Source of the DNA: an uncultured Clostridia bacterium
GTDB lineage: Bacteria > Bacillota > Clostridia > Christensenellales > UBA1242
Assembly: GCA_934754335.1 (NCBI GenBank)
Contig: CAKVHY010000003.1
Span: forward strand, 1-64,000
DNA: 64,000 nucleotides
Direction of reading: 5' to 3'
Of this stretch, positions 41,401 to 47,400 are shown in pieces (position 1 is the stretch's first letter; every line of letters starts with the position of its first letter). The position numbers and the translations under genes were made by a program. The notes below the pieces were generated by a model. It was not told where the DNA came from and ran no database searches. It was given only the letters and a program-made list of their open reading frames with translations.

Positions 41401-44400
41401 GTAAAACCATTGGCTTCAGGATCAACGCTCTTTCCTTCATTTTGAATGAACGAATTTAACCCACTTTCATCAACAATAAATAGATAAGGCATATAAGCGT
41501 TATTTGCATAAGAAACTGAAACTTCTACTATGCTATCAAAGTTTTTCGCAGACCAATAAATTTGCTTATAATCACCTGGCTGAATTTCAGTTTTATCATA
41601 GAACAACGCACTATTATTGATATAAACTTCAATTTCAGGCAAAGGTTTTACAATCAATGATTTGGTTAATGTTGAACCAACCTGAGTGCCCTTACTATTA
41701 TAGGCCTTAATTACTAAATTAATTTCTCTTTCGGATTGTTCTAATTTATAACTTTCATCTAAGCCAAATTTTAGGAAGAAAATATCATCAAATATAATCT
41801 TATTATCAATATTTTCATATTCGCTTGATGTTTTTTCTAATGTAACAACGCCATTCTCGTCAATTGAAGTTAGGATAGGATAATATCCAATGGTGTGATA
41901 CAAGCCTTCATTTTGATCTTCTTGCAATCTTGCTCTAACTTGAGTAATATTCAAATACCTATATAAATCTTTTGAATTTGAATCTAATTCAACAGTAAGA
42001 TAACTGCAATTACTAAATTTCTCAGAAACTTGGATTTTCAATAATCCTGTGTAACCCGGAGACAAGGTTGTTCCCGGATTCTCTGCAAATCCCCCTGCTT
42101 CTTCTCTCTCACTTTGGGAATAGAAAGTGGCAGTAATTTTTTCAGGATCTGATGCTGAAATTACAAAATCATAAGTATCTGTGGCAAATTTATTACTACC
42201 AGCCAAGAACTCAACTTTATATTTTAATTCGTCAAGATTGAAACTTGTTGCATTTTCTTTATATCTATCTTTGTTAAATCTAAATGTAACATCATAATTG
42301 ATTATATATTCAGAACTACCTGCAATCATCGTTACAAATGCAGTGCTTTGCTCCAAAATAACCAACGAACTATTTTCAATGTTTTTAAATCTTTCAGTAA
42401 ATGGCTCGTTTTCCAATTTAACGTCACCAGATTTAACCAAGTTATATTTCTTATTGGTTGTATCGTAATAATAGAAGTTAATTAAAATATCTTCGTTAAT
42501 AACTGCCAAATAATCTATATTTTCTGAACCATCAGCATTGTATAATTTAACTCCTGCTCCGCTAGTTTTATCCACTAATGCAACATTACCTGTTCTAACC
42601 TTAATATTTACTTCATCACTACCACTTGGTTGAATTTGAGCATCTTCATTTTCAATAACTATTTGTTTCGCTTTAGCAACAATGTTATAAGCATATTCTT
42701 TTCCTAAGTTAGTTAGAGCCTTAACTTTTTCACCTTCTGCAAGTTCCGTTCTAACATTTACTTTAGTTTCATCGTTCTTAACATAAATTGATTCAAAATC
42801 AACAATGCCTTGAACCGTTTCCAAATTCAAAACTGGAGTTATTTTCAAATAAACTACGCCTATTTTTGTTCCTTTAAAGATTAATGAAGATAAATCATTA
42901 ATATTACTTATATATATTAAAGAACCAATATCTGCAATTGTTAAAACTTCACCTGCTTGATTTACTTGAATTTGACCATTTACATTTTCGTCATTTAGAT
43001 CTTTAGCATCTAAAATTTCAATGATTGCACCAATATTTTTGTTTGTGTTATAAGCAATCTCACCAGCAACGCCAGCATTGAAAATGTTTACCGCTTCCAA
43101 CAAATAATTAGAATCTTCATCAATATAAATTGTTTCAAAATTTTCAACGCCTTTAGTTAAAGGCTTAACTTCTTCTTTTTTTACATTGATATTATATAAT
43201 TTAACCTCGCTGAAGCCATCTACAACAGCAAAATGCACGGTTGTACTGATTTCAGGATTTAATGTGTGATAGAAAGTTAAATCTACAACACCTGTTCCAA
43301 CAGTTTCAATTAAATTACCTTTAATCTTCAATACTCTTTGGTCAATATCTGAAGATTTAACAGAAATCTCCCCATTTAGAAGCAATTCAACAAAGTTTGT
43401 TTTGATTGAAGAACTTGCACCACCAAGGTTGATACTAATCAATCTTGAATAATTGTAATTTGTGGCATTACTAAATATTCCATCAACACCAATCAAATAT
43501 TTGTTATTAACAACATTTGTAATTCCTTCGTTATTATGGTTATAGAAAAGTACAACATTCTTTTCTGCTGACGAATTATTACTATCAGATAATTCTATAT
43601 ACGCTCTATTATTAAAACTTAAGTTATATAAAGAAGCATATAAATTTTCTGGCAAGTAATCATACATAGGAACTAATTTATCATTTATTCTTCTTAGAAT
43701 GATAGGTTGACCATCATTTACTTTTTCATTTATAAACCAATCGCCCTTATTGATTGAACCATCAGTTGTATCAAAGCCAGTAAAATCAAAATTATCAACT
43801 TTATTAATCGTACTACCAGCGTTTCCGCCACCATTACTTAAAATCAAGTATTTATTTCCATTCAGATAAGCATAGAATTTTGAAACATTTGCTTTTGTAA
43901 CGAAGTTTGAAATTTGCTCTTCATTTTTATTAACTTCATCTAGTCCGTCACATAATCCATATACGCTTGCAGAAATATCTGCTTTTACATAAGAATTATT
44001 GATTGAATATGTATTATTTAATTTTTTTGTTGAAGAAGAACCATCTTCGTTATATACAATAATACTTGGATTCTTCGTCCAAACACCAACCATGCCCGAA
44101 ACCTTTGGATTATTCACATTTGTATAAACACTTGCGTCAAAGTAAGTTTTATCTAAACTAACTGACACTTCTGCACAGCCAACAAGACCTCCAATAGAAA
44201 CTTCGTCATCTGCCCAACCATCATACTTTTTGCCATAGATATTGCCAAAGAAATTTGTACCATCAACATTGCTAGTGTTAAATCCCCTTACATATGTTTC
44301 TTGAATGGTTATTTTGGCCAAATCTTCATTAATCGCACATGCATAACCAATAAGGCCACCAACATTTTGATTTGCAATAATTGAAGATGAATTAACACCT

Positions 44401-47400
44401 AAGGAATCCATTTCAGAAACCAAGTAAACCTTAGAAGCAGTTAATGTAAGTACACCTTCAACCGCACCGATTACACCGCCAACATTCTTCTTCGCTCTTA
44501 AAGTTGGATAAGACGTTAAGCCAGACAATGTTGCTGAACCGCGTAGGAAACCTACAACTCCCCCAACATTTGCATAGTTAAATTCACCGTTTTCATCAAC
44601 TACCACGATGCTTGCACTTGATGTTAAGTCGTAAAGCGATTTGGAAACTCCTGACCTATAGTAAGCATAACCAAGCACACCACCAACATTTATGAATTTG
44701 GAAATCGTACCTTTTTGTTCATTTGCCTGAACTACGATTGCAATGTCACTATTAACATATGAGTCTGTAACATTTGAAGTTTGCTGATATTTACCACCAA
44801 TATTTGCGTTTACAATTGTATTTCCATTATTAATATCTGTTGATACAGCCTTACCAACCATACCACCAATATTTATTTGCTTGTAATTTTGGTTGTTATC
44901 ATTACCAACAAAGTTGTCCGCCCAATTATTAGCATTTATATTTAAAATACCTTCACTTTTACAATTTAAAATACTTGTAACAGTATAACCTGCAATCCCG
45001 CCAATATTCAATGTGCTAAATTTAACTTTGCTAGCCAAAACAGAATTATCATTTTCTTCAGCCAACTGAGTTACAATCTTCGGCAAATCAGCATTAATAT
45101 TCATATTAACAGCCAAGTTTTTAACAATTGCATTTGTGCCTGCAATAAATGGCAACACCGCAATATTTAATTCATTCGTATAAATTAAGTTTGAAATTTG
45201 ATCATTTTTAATGGCATCTGCAATATCTTTTTGAGTTATATTCCAAACCACATTTAATGTGCTAAATTTAGAATATGAAACGCCATTATAAACATAATCC
45301 AACTTACCATTTAATGAGAATGTGTCTAAGTCTTCACCATTATTTGTAGCAAACACACCACTAATATCTTTCCAACTCAAGGCGTTATTGTTAGAAAGTG
45401 TTAAATCGTTTGTTAAAACATAATAGTAGTTATTTTTAGATTTTAAATCTGCATACATCTGTTTTAGATCTGATATTTTTGAAATTTCAAATGCTGTTTC
45501 TTCAGATTTACCATCAGCCACTTTTACTCTTAAAACAACCTTAGTTGAAGCATCAACTGTGTTGCCAATTTGATACATACTATTTTCTGTTTGAATTGTT
45601 AAGTATGCAACACCGGCAGACTTAGGAACAATTTTGATATTATTTGAGTTTATACTACCATCAGCATTAACGCCTTCAACCTCAAATACTTCATTATTAA
45701 AATTACTTAGAATTAATCTGTCTTTAAATACAACAACAGATTCTGTTCTAAGTTCAAGATCAAATGAACTTGCAACATTATTTCTTTTCTCAATATAAAC
45801 GCCTGTTTCATCAACGTTTTCTAAGATAATATTCTTAATCTTGTTTGCTCTTTCAATTTTTATATCAACATTTTCAGCACCAACAAGCAAACCAAATTGT
45901 TCCAAAGAAACTCTAAACTTAATATTTAAAGCATCAGAATAAATCCAATTCTCTAATATTTCTTCAACATCTGAAGCACTTAATTTGCTCAATTTATTAA
46001 TTTCAATCCATTTATTGGCAATCATTTTTATTCCGCCAGCACTTGCATCACTGCCATCATAACCAATCAAAGAATAGAAATCAACCAAATTTATAGTTAG
46101 AGTTTGCTCATCAAATGTTGCAATATCACCCAATTTAATTCTCAACACTTCATTATTTGAGAATTTAATTTCTCTAACCACAACATTTTCAAATGAATCA
46201 ACGCCATATTTACTTTCAAACAAGTAACCGAATTCAACACCGGCTTTAGTTTCAGTTTTTAGCCCGCCCATGTCTTCAATTGTTGGTTCAACGCTATATT
46301 TCAATTGATAACTTGAATACTCGCCTGCTTTATTCATTCCAACTGAGTTATAATCATACAACACAGGTTCAGTTTGACTATTAATTGTAAACTTGCTTAA
46401 AGGTTTAAAGCACCAAACTTTAATACTTTGAGAGTATTTTACCAATTCATATTTACTTTTTTCTTCATTCCACCTATAACCAGAATAATTAAATGTAATA
46501 ATTGCTGGTTCTGAAGCATTAGTAACCGCACCAGTTGTTACAATCTCTCCATTTTCCCAAGACAAATATTCTGAACCCCTAATTGAAACTGAACAATTAG
46601 CAGTTATATCTAATTTTCTTGAAACTCTATCACCATTCGCATCAATCGTTAGGATATAGTTATACAATTTTAAGCCAATTTTTGTTGGATTTTTAGAGCC
46701 CTTATCATTAACCCTTACAACCAAATTAGAAATTGTGGAATAAGTTATCTCGCTCCAAATTTCGTTTTCATTTTCGCCATTTCTTTTATTTGGACTATAT
46801 AAAATTTGTGAATTTAATCTACTATCGTTATAAATATCTCCATTTCTAAATACTGAATTATTATCATTCAATTCCATTACAAATGGATATTTTACACCAT
46901 TATTTTCACCAAAGAAAATAGGAATAAACAAGTTACAAATTGATTGAATGCTTACAGTTTTGTAACCTGAAGATGCACTATTAAGTGCATAAATTTTGAT
47001 TGAAGTTTTTCCAACATTTGCGTTTGAATTTGGAACAACATACAACTTCGAGCCTTCCGCACTTAATGAAAGAAGTTCTCTATCATATTCAGCATTCTTA
47101 ATATCAAAATAATCAGCAACATTTACATTTTCTTCAGACAAATCAATTAACAAGCAATCGCCTTTATTAGGATATGTAATATCTAAATCTAACTTTGCAA
47201 TAGCCAAACCCTTTAAATCTTCTTGACTCAAAGACTTAATTAGGTTAAGTTTAATAGTTTTACTTAACGAAGTTTCTATTTGTTTGAATGTACCATTTTC
47301 TTCTCTTTCACCTGTTGAAATTCTAAATTCAAAAGAGATTTTAACTGAATATTCATCTAATAAAGCATCAATTTCTTCATTGTTTAAATTATGCTTTATA